Assembly: GCA_902574475.1 (NCBI GenBank)
Contig: CACGNZ010000011.1
Location: forward strand, 1 to 43,655
Reading direction: 5' to 3'
Source: an uncultured Alphaproteobacteria bacterium
GTDB taxonomy: Bacteria; Pseudomonadota; Alphaproteobacteria; HIMB59; GCA-002718135
DNA length: 43,655 nucleotides
In this document: piece after piece, positions 1 to 8,096 of the stretch
How positions within the stretch are numbered: the first letter of the stretch is position 1
How the letters are laid out: every line of letters starts with the position of its first letter
Program-made: the position numbers and the translations under genes
The notes under the pieces: generated by a model
What the model was told of the DNA's origin: nothing
Database searches by the model: none
The model's input: the letters and a program-made list of their open reading frames with translations, nothing else

Positions 1-293
1 AATTGATGTATTTGTTTAGATAATAGTAACCGTTGTTTTTTTGATAAATAATAATTATCTAAACTAAGCAAAAGTATTTTCTTATTATAAAATTTTTCAA
101 TAGTTTTAGAGATGATATTTATAAATGATGATTTTCCGATACCTTGAGAGCCTCCAAATAGGAATTTTTTTGATTTACTAGAGCAAATATAATTTATGAT
201 TGGAATTAATTTATTTTCTATGTACTTTTTGGAATATTTTTTATTATATGTTTTGTGTATTTCTATTTGAATATAGTCTATTAATGCAATCAT
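1..293 (-). CDS. P-loop kinase, D-glycerate 3-kinase-like (N-terminal part; cut by window edge)
   Basis: The gene reads leftwards from an ATG at 291-293 and runs off the window after about 97 codons. About 38 residues in there is a Walker A loop, GGSQGIGKSS, followed after a lysine-rich stretch by LLLSLDNYYLSKKQRLLLSK. This arrangement (P-loop, then SLDDFYLxxxxR with a Leu/His-rich continuation) is characteristic of the plant/bacterial D-glycerate 3-kinase and uridine-kinase-like group, which phosphorylates glycerate with ATP in the cytoplasm. The conserved D-D of the 'DDFY' motif appears as D-N here. The gene is divergent from the HAD gene, with only 32 bases between start codons, so the promoters must overlap. 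Without the C-terminal substrate-binding part the kinase family is fairly clear but the substrate is not. Confidence 0.72.
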   Translation of the reverse strand, partial: MIALIDYIQIEIHKTYNKKYSKKYIENKLIPIINYICSSKSKKFLFGGSQGIGKSSFINIISKTIEKFYNKKILLLSLDNYYLSKKQRLLLSKQIHQ

Positions 294-325
294 TTAATAT
301 TTATTTATAAACAAAATACTTATAC

Positions 326-919
326 ATGAAATTTCTTTTTGATTTAGGCGGTGTTTTTTTTGATTGGGACCCCAATCATTTCTTTAAAAATGTGTTTGGT
401 GATGATGAAGAAAGAAAATATTTTTTAACTGAGGTGTGTAATGATCAATGGAACTTCCAACAAGATGCTGGTAGATCTATTGCAGAAGCAGAGTCAGAGC
501 TTATTCCTAAATTTCCGCATTATGAAAATGAAATTAAAATGTATTACAAAAACCATCGTAAAATGATTAGAGGTATTTTTGAGGAATCAATTGAAGTATT
601 AAGACAACTTAAAGATAAAAATTATAAATGCTATGTTTTATCTAATTGGTCAGCAGAAACCTTTGAAGGAATACCAATAGATTATCCTTTTATGCAGTTA
701 TTTGATGGGCTGCTTATATCTGGCGAAGATAAACTTATAAAGCCTGATCAGGCTATTTATGAATTAGCGAAAAAACGCTTTAATTTAGATCCAGAAGAAA
801 CTGTATTTATTGATGATAAGTTAGAAAATATCGAGGCTGCGCAAAAAATGAATTTTAAGACGATACATTTAACAAATCCAAAAAATATTGAAATGGAAAT
901 TAAAAAATTTCTAGTTTAA
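326..919 (+). CDS. HAD-superfamily hydrolase (YihX/HAD-IA type phosphatase)
   Basis: This is a 197-residue soluble protein with the four HAD motifs in order. Motif I is FDLGGVFFDWDP (nucleophile Asp6; the usual second Asp is Gly, as in the YihX/epoxide-hydrolase-like branch). Motif II is VLSNWS near residue 106, motif III a lysine in KLIKPD near 137, and motif IV FIDDKLENIEAA. An alpha-helical cap lies between motifs I and II. The family dephosphorylates small sugar phosphates through an aspartyl-phosphate intermediate with Mg2+. It precedes the GlpD-like gene by 23 bases on the same strand, so co-transcription is likely and a phospho-sugar or glycerol-phosphate substrate would be in keeping, but this is inference. 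Length is normal for the family. Confidence 0.85.
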   Translation: MKFLFDLGGVFFDWDPNHFFKNVFGDDEERKYFLTEVCNDQWNFQQDAGRSIAEAESELIPKFPHYENEIKMYYKNHRKMIRGIFEESIEVLRQLKDKNYKCYVLSNWSAETFEGIPIDYPFMQLFDGLLISGEDKLIKPDQAIYELAKKRFNLDPEETVFIDDKLENIEAAQKMNFKTIHLTNPKNIEMEIKKFLV

Positions 920-942
920 TACTTCAGTGGTTTTTTTAATAT

Positions 943-2094
943 ATGAAAAAGATGTTTGATATTTTTATTATTGGCGGAGGTATTAATGGAGCAGGAATTG
1001 CACGAGATGCAAGTGGCAGAGGTCTTAAAGTTTATTTAGCAGAAAAGGGTAAGGTGGGATCTGCCACGTCTTCTTGGTCTTCAAAATTAATACATGGTGG
1101 ATTAAGATATTTAGAAAATTATGAGTTCAAACTTGTAGCTGAGTCTCTTAGAGAAAGAGAAGTAATTACACAAATTGCCCCATCAATTACAAAGCCTTTA
1201 CCATTTGTTATTCCGCATACTAAAAAATTAAGATCTAAATTGTTAATTAGACTAGGATTATTTTTATATGATAACCTTGGTGGTAAAACAAAAATTCCTA
1301 AATCATCCAAAGTAATTTTTGCAAAGCAATATCAAAATATTTTACAGTCTAAGTTTACAGAGGGTTTTAGATATTATGATGTTCAAGTAGATGATAAGAA
1401 ATTAGTAGAAATGAATATTGATGATGCAAAAAAAATGGGTGCCATTATTACAGAAGATACAAAAGTAATAAATGCAAACAGAATAGATAATTATTGGGAG
1501 ATAACGCTTAACAATAATGAAAAAATTAAATCAAAAATATTAATTAATGCAGCAGGACCATGGATCAATGAAACTGTAAACAATGTTCTCAAAATTAATG
1601 CAAAAAAATCTATCAGATTAGTAAGAGGTAGTCATATCATTACAAAAAAATTATATGAAGAGGAAGTTGCGTTTACTTTGCAAAATGAAGATAATAGAGT
1701 TGTTTTTGTAATTCCTTATAAAGGTGAATATTCTCTTATCGGTACAACTGAAGTTGATGTTGATACACCGGAAAACCCCTCTATATCAAATGAAGAAAAA
1801 ATTTATCTAATTAATACTATTAATAATCATTTTATTAAGCAAATCTCTCAAGAAGATATAGTTGAGACTTACTCTGGAATACGTCCTTTAATTGAAGATT
1901 TTAAAGATGCGACAAAAGTTACGAGAGATTATATATTTGACTTAAATGAGGATGACTCTAAGGCCCCGCTACTAAGTATTTACGGAGGAAAGCTCACAAC
2001 ATATAGAAAATTAGCTGAAAATGTTCTTCTTGCTCTTAATAAATATATTCCAGTTAATAAAAAAAACTCATGGACTGCTAAGCAAAAACTATAA
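943..2094 (+). CDS. glpD: FAD-dependent glycerol-3-phosphate dehydrogenase, lacking the C-terminal domain
   Basis: The N-terminus has the FAD-binding Rossmann motif FIIGGGINGAGIARDASGRG (residues about 8-27), followed by SSKLIHGGLRYLENYEF, the GlpD signature. Further on are INAAGPW, VRGSHII, VIPYKGEYSLIGTTEVD and SGIRPLI, all typical of aerobic GlpD, which oxidises sn-glycerol-3-phosphate to dihydroxyacetone phosphate and passes electrons to quinone at the inner membrane. The protein stops at 383 residues, just after GGKLTTYRKLAE and a segment ending SWTAKQKL. Family members continue there with a Pro-Gly-Gly motif and a C-terminal helical domain to about 500 residues. No frame downstream restores that motif, so this is a real 3' truncation, not a simple frameshift. 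The catalytic FAD domain is intact, so it may be functional or a decaying gene. Confidence 0.85.
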   Translation: MKKMFDIFIIGGGINGAGIARDASGRGLKVYLAEKGKVGSATSSWSSKLIHGGLRYLENYEFKLVAESLREREVITQIAPSITKPLPFVIPHTKKLRSKLLIRLGLFLYDNLGGKTKIPKSSKVIFAKQYQNILQSKFTEGFRYYDVQVDDKKLVEMNIDDAKKMGAIITEDTKVINANRIDNYWEITLNNNEKIKSKILINAAGPWINETVNNVLKINAKKSIRLVRGSHIITKKLYEEEVAFTLQNEDNRVVFVIPYKGEYSLIGTTEVDVDTPENPSISNEEKIYLINTINNHFIKQISQEDIVETYSGIRPLIEDFKDATKVTRDYIFDLNEDDSKAPLLSIYGGKLTTYRKLAENVLLALNKYIPVNKKNSWTAKQKL

Positions 2095-2128
2095 TTGGTA
2101 TCCCTCTTAAATAACTTTTCAAATTTGG

Positions 2129-2210
2129 TGGGCAGAAAAGTTTTATAAGAGGAATACTTCTTATAGGAGGAAATAATATGAACCCTCTGCCCATTATTAT
2201 TTTAGTTTAA
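2129..2210 (+). other. Structured element with a strong ribosome site and a 10-codon ORF
   Basis: TGGGCAGA at 2129-2136 is an exact inverted copy of TCTGCCCA at 2186-2193. Inside lies a second hairpin, TATAAGA (2144-2150) against TCTTATA (2159-2165). Directly after it is AGGAGG at 2165-2170, seven bases before an ATG that opens MNPLPIIILV and a TAA (2178-2210). The outer pairing would include codons 3-6 of the mini-ORF and could hide the start region. I do not recognise this as a known RNA family. It lies between truncated glpD and the agl terminator, with no downstream plus-strand gene it could control, so it may be a self-standing small RNA or peptide, or the 3' UTR of glpD. Confidence 0.4.
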
Positions 2211-2238
2211 ATTTATGATATTTCTTGAAAATTTTTAA

Positions 2239-2275
2239 AAAAGGGACGTATTGCCCCTTATATTAGGGGCAATAA
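2239..2275 (-). terminator. Rho-independent terminator of the agl operon
   Basis: A perfect 9-bp stem, ATTGCCCCT (2250-2258) and AGGGGCAAT (2265-2273), encloses a 6-base loop. Read on the minus strand it is followed by CGTCCC and a run of T. It lies just past the stop of the ATPase gene at 2290, so it ends the minus-strand transporter operon. Confidence 0.85.
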
Positions 2276-2289
2276 TCAATACGATTCTA

Positions 2290-3369
2290 TTATTTAAATG
2301 CTTGTCCTGAACTATCAAATAATTGGCATCTTCCAGCAGGGAATCCAACTTTTACAGTATCACCAACTTTTATTTCTGAATGCCCTTCAGTTTCTGCAAC
2401 TAATGGCTCACCATCTTTTTCAAGGTATAGATAAGTAACGTCACCAAGTTTTTCGACAACAAATACTTTACTCTCCCACGAACCATCTGAATCACCATTT
2501 ACCACTAAGTGTTCCGGTCTAATACCTAATGTTACTGCATCACCTTCAGAAGAAGATGCTGACATTTTAGAGACTGATATTTTTGACATTCCCATAATAT
2601 CAACTTCCGTAGCATCAGAACTTTTGCTTAAGATCTTACTTGAAATAAAGTTCATTTTTGGTGATCCAATAAATCCACCTACAAACATATTATTTGGTCT
2701 ATCATAAAGTTCCAATGGAGATCCTTTTTGTGAAACGATACCTGTATCAAGAACAACAATATCATCAGCTAAAGTCATAGCTTCTGTTTGATCGTGTGTA
2801 ACATAGATCATTGTTGCTTCTAGTTCATTATGAAGTTTAGCTAATTCAACTCTCATTTGAACCCTTAATGCAGCATCAAGGTTTGAAAGCGGTTCATCAA
2901 ATAAGAAAACTTTTGGCTTTCTCGTAATTGCTCTTCCAATAGCAACACGTTGTCTTTGACCACCGGAAAGTTGTTTTGGTTTTCTATGAAGGTAATCTTC
3001 TATTTGAAGAATTCTTGCTGCTTCATTCACTCTTTCATTAATTTCATCTTTTGATCTTTTTTCTAATTTCAAACCAAAAGCCATATTATCAAATACAGTC
3101 ATGTGAGGGTATAATGCATAAGATTGAAACACCATTGCAATATTTCTTTGCTTTGGCGGTAAATCATTAACTACCTGACCATCAATTGAAATTGTACCTG
3201 AATTGATATCTTCAAGTCCTGCTATCATTCTTAACATAGTTGATTTACCACAACCACTTGGTCCAACTAGAACTGTGAATGATTGACTTTTGATGTCTAG
3301 AGATACGTCTTTAATTACGTGGACGTCTCCAAAATATTTATTAACAGTATTTATATTTATATCTGCCAC
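2290..3369 (-). CDS. aglK: Sugar ABC transporter ATP-binding protein (AglK/UgpC/MsmK type)
   Basis: This is the cytoplasmic ATPase of a CUT1 sugar importer. Walker A is GPSGCGKST (residues 36-44), the Q-loop MVFQSYALYPHMTV, the signature LSGGQRQRVAIGRA, Walker B VFLFDEPLSNLDA, and the H-loop THDQTEAMTLAD. A C-terminal OB/TOBE regulatory domain (about 240-359) contains the conserved GIRPEH. I place the start at the GTG at 3369, because AAAGGAGG lies five bases upstream and MADIN-type N-termini are normal for the family. An in-frame ATG at 3420 would add 17 atypical residues. It is the last gene of the aglEFG operon, 102 bases after aglG, and has its own strong ribosome site. UgpC/MsmK ATPases are known to serve several importers, which matters because the CUT1 system at 33.7-36.8 kb has none. 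Confidence 0.92.
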   Translation of the reverse strand: MADININTVNKYFGDVHVIKDVSLDIKSQSFTVLVGPSGCGKSTMLRMIAGLEDINSGTISIDGQVVNDLPPKQRNIAMVFQSYALYPHMTVFDNMAFGLKLEKRSKDEINERVNEAARILQIEDYLHRKPKQLSGGQRQRVAIGRAITRKPKVFLFDEPLSNLDAALRVQMRVELAKLHNELEATMIYVTHDQTEAMTLADDIVVLDTGIVSQKGSPLELYDRPNNMFVGGFIGSPKMNFISSKILSKSSDATEVDIMGMSKISVSKMSASSSEGDAVTLGIRPEHLVVNGDSDGSWESKVFVVEKLGDVTYLYLEKDGEPLVAETEGHSEIKVGDTVKVGFPAGRCQLFDSSGQAFK

Positions 3370-3471
3370 TTCATCCTCCTTTGAGCGATCTTTCAAGTGT
3401 ATGAATACATCATCATACAAATATGGTTATATTTAACGATAATTTAAAGGAAAAATCAATAGTTTTTAATA

Positions 3472-4611
3472 CTAGCCCTTAACTGATCCTGCTACTAATC
3501 CTCTTATAAAATATCTTTGTAGGGCGAAAAAGATAAATAAAGGGACTGTCATTGAAACAAAAGCTCCTGTCGTTAATATCTCCCAGTTTTCCCCTCTTGA
3601 TCCAAGTAATTCTTTTAGTTTAGCAGTTAAAATTATTTCACTTGGAACCTGGTCTAAAAATACTAAACCAACTAATAAATCATTCCAGCACCATAAAAAT
3701 TGCAATATAAATATTGAAGCAAATGCAGGTATTGATAAAGGAATAATTATACGTAAAAAAATATCATAGTGGGAAGCGCCATCAACTTTAGCAGCCTCCA
3801 TCATTTCATTAGGCAAGCTTTTTAAGAAATTTCTCAATAAGAAAGTAGTCGAAGCTAATCCAAAACCAGTATGTGCCATCCATACTCCAGGATATGATTT
3901 TGCTGCTACACCAAATAATGCACCAAAATCATTATAGATTGTTAGGATTGGTATTAAAGACATTTGAAGAGGAACAACAAGAGACGCAATTATTATCGCT
4001 AAAAGAGTATCTCTTCCATAAAATCTCATCCAAGTTAAGGAATAGGCAAAAAAGGAACATATTATTAATGGTATCAATGTAGAAGGTAGGGCAACAGCCA
4101 TTGTATTGATAAATGCTCTTCCAATTCCTTCTTTAAATAAAACTTCTCTATAATTTTCAAAAGTAAATGAAGGTGGGCTTAAAGATGTAGTAAATAATCT
4201 TTTGCCTTTTTTCTTTTGAAATTCACTTTTTGATCTCCATTCATAATTTCCATTTTCATCTAGTATGACTTCACTTTCATCTTTAAAAATAGCAATATCA
4301 CCAATCTTGAATTCATTTATTTTTTTAGAATTTATACCAAAGCTTTCAATTTTTTTCCCCGAATTTTCTTCAAACAATGTTCCTTTAATTTTAAAATAAC
4401 CATCTTCCTCAATTTGAGATTCCATTCCCGACATTCTATAAATTTCATTTATTTCAGTTGTAGTTAAAGCTGTCCACCAGCCACTTATTGCTAACAAATC
4501 TTTATCTCTTAAAGAGCTTATAAAAAGTCCAAAAGTCGGAATGATCCATACAATCACAAAAAACAATAACAATAATTGTGATAAGATTGATGATAATGAA
4601 ATTTTCTTCAT
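3472..4611 (-). CDS. aglG: Alpha-glucoside-type ABC transporter permease AglG
   Basis: This inner-membrane permease has 379 residues, about 100 more than ordinary MalG-type proteins. The excess is a hydrophilic, presumably periplasmic, insert between the first membrane helix and the core (about residues 35-150). It contains SLRDKDLLAISGWWTAL and KIKGTLFEEN, a layout characteristic of AglG from rhizobial alpha-glucoside transporters. The core has the EAA coupling loop, EMMEAAKVDGASHYDIFLRI, which docks on the ATPase, and ends in FIRGLVAGSVKG as in MalG-like proteins. Its ATG overlaps the aglF stop (TAATG), so translation is probably coupled. Substrate is inferred from family resemblance: trehalose, maltose, sucrose or similar alpha-glucosides. 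Confidence 0.88.
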   Translation of the reverse strand: MKKISLSSILSQLLLLFFVIVWIIPTFGLFISSLRDKDLLAISGWWTALTTTEINEIYRMSGMESQIEEDGYFKIKGTLFEENSGKKIESFGINSKKINEFKIGDIAIFKDESEVILDENGNYEWRSKSEFQKKKGKRLFTTSLSPPSFTFENYREVLFKEGIGRAFINTMAVALPSTLIPLIICSFFAYSLTWMRFYGRDTLLAIIIASLVVPLQMSLIPILTIYNDFGALFGVAAKSYPGVWMAHTGFGLASTTFLLRNFLKSLPNEMMEAAKVDGASHYDIFLRIIIPLSIPAFASIFILQFLWCWNDLLVGLVFLDQVPSEIILTAKLKELLGSRGENWEILTTGAFVSMTVPLFIFFALQRYFIRGLVAGSVKG

Positions 4612-5594
4612 TAAATTTTTTGCTCCTGTCTATGTTTGTATAAATTCCAAGCTAGGATTGGTATTACCCCAATCATAATGACAATAGCTAATACACTTCC
4701 TCTTCCAGAATCTCCACCACCCCTAAACATCCAATCGTACATTAAATTAGCTAATACTCCAGTTTGCCATTCACCATTGGTCATAGCAAAAATAATATCA
4801 AAAATTCTTAGAACAATAATTGTAATTAGAGTCCAAATGACAAGAATTGTTTGTTCTAAATAGGGTATGATAATTGAAAAAAATATTTTTAATTCGCTCG
4901 CTCCATCAATTCTCGCAGCTTCCAACATTTCTTTAGGTATACTTCTTAAAGCTGCACTAAATATTACAAGAGCTAGTCCAGTCTGTATCCAAATCATTAT
5001 TGCCATTAAAAAAAAATTATTCCATATTGGAATTGTTAACCATGCCTGAGGTTCATAACCAAGTGAAACTATTATTGCATTAAGTAAGCCAATTTGTGTA
5101 TTATCTGGTCCTCTATACTCGTAAATAAACTTCCAAATTACGCCTGCTCCAACAAATGAGATTGCCATAGGCATGAATATTATTGATTTTGCAATTGAAC
5201 CCCACCAAATTCTATCTGCTAGGTTTGCTATAACTAAACCAAAAAAAGTACTTAATGTTGGGACAACAAGCAACCAAACAAGATTATTTAAAATACTTCT
5301 TCTAAATTCAGGATCACCAATAGCCCATTTATAATTATATAGACCAACAAATTCTCTTCCAAATTTATCGTAAAAGCTAAGCCGAACAGTTTCAAAAACT
5401 GGATATAAAATAAATATAAATAAAACAATAAAAGCAGGGGCAATGAAAATAATTACTCTTATTGAATTTTCAAAATTATATCTTCTTACACTTTTTCCAC
5501 CATAAGCATCTAGGGCTAAATTAGAAATATGAAAGTAACTTACAAAAAATAATATTCCTAAAAAAACAATGAATAATAAATTTAGGATGGTCAT
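4611..5594 (-). CDS. aglF: Alpha-glucoside-type ABC transporter permease AglF
   Basis: This MalF-type inner-membrane permease (327 residues) begins with an extra N-terminal helix, LLFIVFLGILFFVSYFHI, then a second at IIFIAPAFIVLFIFILYPV, and five further hydrophobic segments. The EAA loop is EMLEAARIDGASELKIFFSI near residue 228. AglF proteins characteristically carry this additional N-terminal helix. It pairs with AglG to form the transmembrane channel. It lies 66 bases after the binding-protein gene, and that gap holds a strong terminator-like hairpin, so permease levels should be well below those of the binding protein. Confidence 0.88.
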   Translation of the reverse strand: MTILNLLFIVFLGILFFVSYFHISNLALDAYGGKSVRRYNFENSIRVIIFIAPAFIVLFIFILYPVFETVRLSFYDKFGREFVGLYNYKWAIGDPEFRRSILNNLVWLLVVPTLSTFFGLVIANLADRIWWGSIAKSIIFMPMAISFVGAGVIWKFIYEYRGPDNTQIGLLNAIIVSLGYEPQAWLTIPIWNNFFLMAIMIWIQTGLALVIFSAALRSIPKEMLEAARIDGASELKIFFSIIIPYLEQTILVIWTLITIIVLRIFDIIFAMTNGEWQTGVLANLMYDWMFRGGGDSGRGSVLAIVIMIGVIPILAWNLYKHRQEQKI

Positions 5595-5610
5595 TAATGA
5601 TTAAATATAT

Positions 5611-5647
5611 AAAAAAAACAGGCGAACAAGTTAATTGTTCGCCTGTT
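5611..5647 (-). terminator. Intrinsic terminator/attenuator between aglE and aglF
   Basis: A perfect 13-bp stem (5617-5629 with 5635-5647) with a 5-base loop GTTAA. Read on the minus strand it is followed by a run of eight T. It sits inside the operon, so it should act as a partial terminator or as a stabiliser of the aglE mRNA 3' end, raising binding protein over permease. Confidence 0.85.
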
Positions 5648-5660
5648 ATTAAGGAGGTAG

Positions 5661-6968
5661 TTATTTAATTGCGTCCCAACTGTCTTGGATTGCATCAGCA
5701 ACATCTTTAGCAGATTTTCCATTGGTATAGTCAACCATACCAGTCCAGAAAGTTCCTGCACCAATTGCACCAGGCATTAGATCTGATCCATCAAATCTAA
5801 ATGTAGTTGCTCCTAAAAGTATGTCATGAAGACCTTTAAATGTCTCACTTGAGTATTTATTTTTATCAACGCCTTTATGAGGTGTTAAGAAACCACCTTT
5901 TTCCATAAATCTTTCATTTGGTTCAGGGTGTAATAAAAATTTCATGAACTCAATAGTTGCAGCATTATCGTTTGTTGCAGCAACAAGAGTACCAGCACCT
6001 AGAACTGGCTTTCCAAGATCTTTTCCAGCGAAAGCAGGGAAGTAGAAGAAGTCATAATCAACTCCTGCCTCTGATCCTTCAGGAAAGAATGCTGGAATAA
6101 AACTAGCTTGTCTGTGCATCATACATTCAGCTGGAGATGTAAATAATCCATTTGGAGCATCTCTAAAATCTGTTGTTGCAACAGCTTTACTTCCACCATT
6201 TACATAATCATCATTTAAAGCAAATGAACCAAAAGTATCCATAGCTTCAATTACTCGTGGATCATTAAATGGCATTTCATTTGAAACCCACATGTCATAT
6301 ACTTCTGGTGAATGAGTTCTAAGCATTATATCTTCCATCCAGTCAGTTGCAGGCCAACCAGTAGCTGCACCAGAACCGAGACCAATACACCAAGGTGTAT
6401 TGCCATCTGATGCCATTTGATCAGTTAAAGCAATTAACTCTTCCATTGTTCCTGGAATTTCATAACCATTATCTTCAAAGTTATCTGGAGAGTACCAAAC
6501 TAAACTTTTTACATTGACTCTAAAAAATACGCCCATGAATTGATCTGTACCATTTTCATCTGCATATGTTGTTAGATCTACCCAAGATTGTCCAGCAGCG
6601 TAATCATCTAAAACCATTTGTTTTATATCATCACCAAGAGGAACCAATCCTCCCATAGCTGCAGCGTTAGCTGCTAATCCAGGTTGCGGGAATATAACTG
6701 CATCTGCAGCACTTCCAGCCTTTAAGTCTATCATAACCTGTTGCTCAAAACTGTCAGAGCCACCGTATTCAACAGTTGCTCCAGTTGCTTTTTCAAAGAT
6801 TGAAACAACATCTCTAAAGTCATCATCTTGCGGTGCTAACCATGGACCAAAAACAGTAATTTTTTGCCCGCTTAAATCTGGTCCTGTATAGTGTCCACCA
6901 GCTGTAGCTGAAAAACTTAAAAGAAATGTTGAAATAGATAAAAATAAAATTTTAAAAATATTTTTCAT
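5661..6968 (-). CDS. aglE: Alpha-glucoside-type periplasmic substrate-binding protein AglE
   Basis: A 435-residue extracellular solute-binding protein. The first 24 residues form a clear Sec signal peptide (basic MKNIFK, hydrophobic core, SATAG cleavage region). The mature part begins with GQKITVFGPWLAPQDDDF, as in AglE-like family 1 binding proteins, and contains typical lobe motifs such as DAVIFPQPGLAANAA and FMKFLLHPEPNERF near the C-terminus. It captures the sugar in the periplasm and delivers it to AglFG. It is the promoter-proximal gene. GGAGG lies seven bases before the ATG, and a LacI-type operator lies about 50 bases upstream. Sugar identity is by resemblance only. Confidence 0.9.
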   Translation of the reverse strand: MKNIFKILFLSISTFLLSFSATAGGHYTGPDLSGQKITVFGPWLAPQDDDFRDVVSIFEKATGATVEYGGSDSFEQQVMIDLKAGSAADAVIFPQPGLAANAAAMGGLVPLGDDIKQMVLDDYAAGQSWVDLTTYADENGTDQFMGVFFRVNVKSLVWYSPDNFEDNGYEIPGTMEELIALTDQMASDGNTPWCIGLGSGAATGWPATDWMEDIMLRTHSPEVYDMWVSNEMPFNDPRVIEAMDTFGSFALNDDYVNGGSKAVATTDFRDAPNGLFTSPAECMMHRQASFIPAFFPEGSEAGVDYDFFYFPAFAGKDLGKPVLGAGTLVAATNDNAATIEFMKFLLHPEPNERFMEKGGFLTPHKGVDKNKYSSETFKGLHDILLGATTFRFDGSDLMPGAIGAGTFWTGMVDYTNGKSAKDVADAIQDSWDAIK

Positions 6969-7016
6969 TATTCCTCCATATTTTTAATAAGATAAAATAT
7001 ATAGTTTTATATTTTA

Positions 7017-7030
7017 CCAAAACGTTTTGG
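7017..7030. promoter_or_regulatory. LacI-family operator between aglE and its regulator
   Basis: CCAAAACGTTTTGG is a perfect 14-bp palindrome with the central CG typical of LacI/GalR-family operators. It lies 49 bases upstream of the aglE ATG and 36 bases upstream of the regulator ATG, so one bound dimer could control both directions. I saw no second copy in the window by eye. Confidence 0.82.
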
Positions 7031-7065
7031 TTGTCAATTCATTATTTCTCAGTTATTCATGTATT

Positions 7066-8079
7066 ATGAACATTAAAGAATTGGCAAAAAAACTAGGTTT
7101 ATCAATAACCACAGTTTCAAGAGCCCTTGGAGGCTATTCAGACGTTAGTGAAAAAACTAGAGAAAGAGTGAAAAAATATGCCAATAAGTATCAATATAGC
7201 CCTAATCCTTACGCCAGTACTTTGGCATCTGGAAAAGTAAAAACTGTTGGATATGTTCTTCCGATATATGGATCCAATACCAGCACTCTTAACCAAGGAA
7301 ATTTTTTTCAATTTATTTCAGGTATGTCAGAAGAATTATTATCTGAAAGTATACAGCTTCAAATTTCATTTGCTAAAAGTGAGAACGAAGAATTAATAGC
7401 TTATGAAAAACTAATCACTGAACATAAAATAGAAAATATTGTTTTACAAAACATTAAGACAAAAGATAAACGAATAGAAATTCTTAATAAATATAAAGTT
7501 AATTATGTAGCTTGGGGAAAAACTAAAAGTAAAAGAAATTATTCTTGGGTTGATTTAGATAATGATAATGCAATAAAAATTATTATTAATTATTTAATTA
7601 AAAAAAATCATACTCATATTGCTTATATTAATATTTCAGAAAAATATAACTTTGCTAATGAGCGAAAATCATCTTTTCTTAAAAATTTAAAATTAAATAA
7701 AATAAATTTTAATCCTAATTACTATGCCTCAGTAAAACTAGAAGAGCCAGAAAATAGTTTTGAAGTAATAAAGAAAATGCTTACAAAAAACAAAAAAATT
7801 TCTGCAATAATTTGTTCAACAGAATTTTCAGCACTAAGTGCAGTAAAAGCGTGTAATGATTTAAATTACAAAATAGGAAAAGACATATCTATTATTACTT
7901 TTGATGGTGCTCTAGTTAGAGATTTAAGCTCACCTCCTATTACTGCCGTATCTTTTCCAGTTAAAGAATTAGGTAAAAGAGCAATAAATATTTTATTAGA
8001 TAAAAATAAAAATCAAACAGTTAATTATTTAGCGAAATCAGAAATTATTGAAAGAGGCTCTGTTCATATTGTAAGTTAA
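7066..8079 (+). CDS. LacI-family transcriptional regulator of the agl operon
   Basis: The protein (337 residues from the ATG at 7066) opens with a LacI helix-turn-helix, MNIKELAKKLGLSITTVSRA, then the hinge segment KKYANKYQYSPNPYA. A periplasmic-binding-like effector domain follows, containing IAYINISEKYNFANERKSSF and IITFDGALVRDLSSPPITAV. An upstream TTG could extend the frame to 7027, but that would overlap the operator and add residues not typical of the family, so the ATG is preferred. It is divergent from aglE with a perfect LacI-type palindrome between, so it probably represses the transporter and itself until the sugar binds. AglR-like is the best guess. The effector is unknown. Confidence 0.9.
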   Translation: MNIKELAKKLGLSITTVSRALGGYSDVSEKTRERVKKYANKYQYSPNPYASTLASGKVKTVGYVLPIYGSNTSTLNQGNFFQFISGMSEELLSESIQLQISFAKSENEELIAYEKLITEHKIENIVLQNIKTKDKRIEILNKYKVNYVAWGKTKSKRNYSWVDLDNDNAIKIIINYLIKKNHTHIAYINISEKYNFANERKSSFLKNLKLNKINFNPNYYASVKLEEPENSFEVIKKMLTKNKKISAIICSTEFSALSAVKACNDLNYKIGKDISIITFDGALVRDLSSPPITAVSFPVKELGKRAINILLDKNKNQTVNYLAKSEIIERGSVHIVS

Positions 8080-8096
8080 TACAATTATTTCTTATT

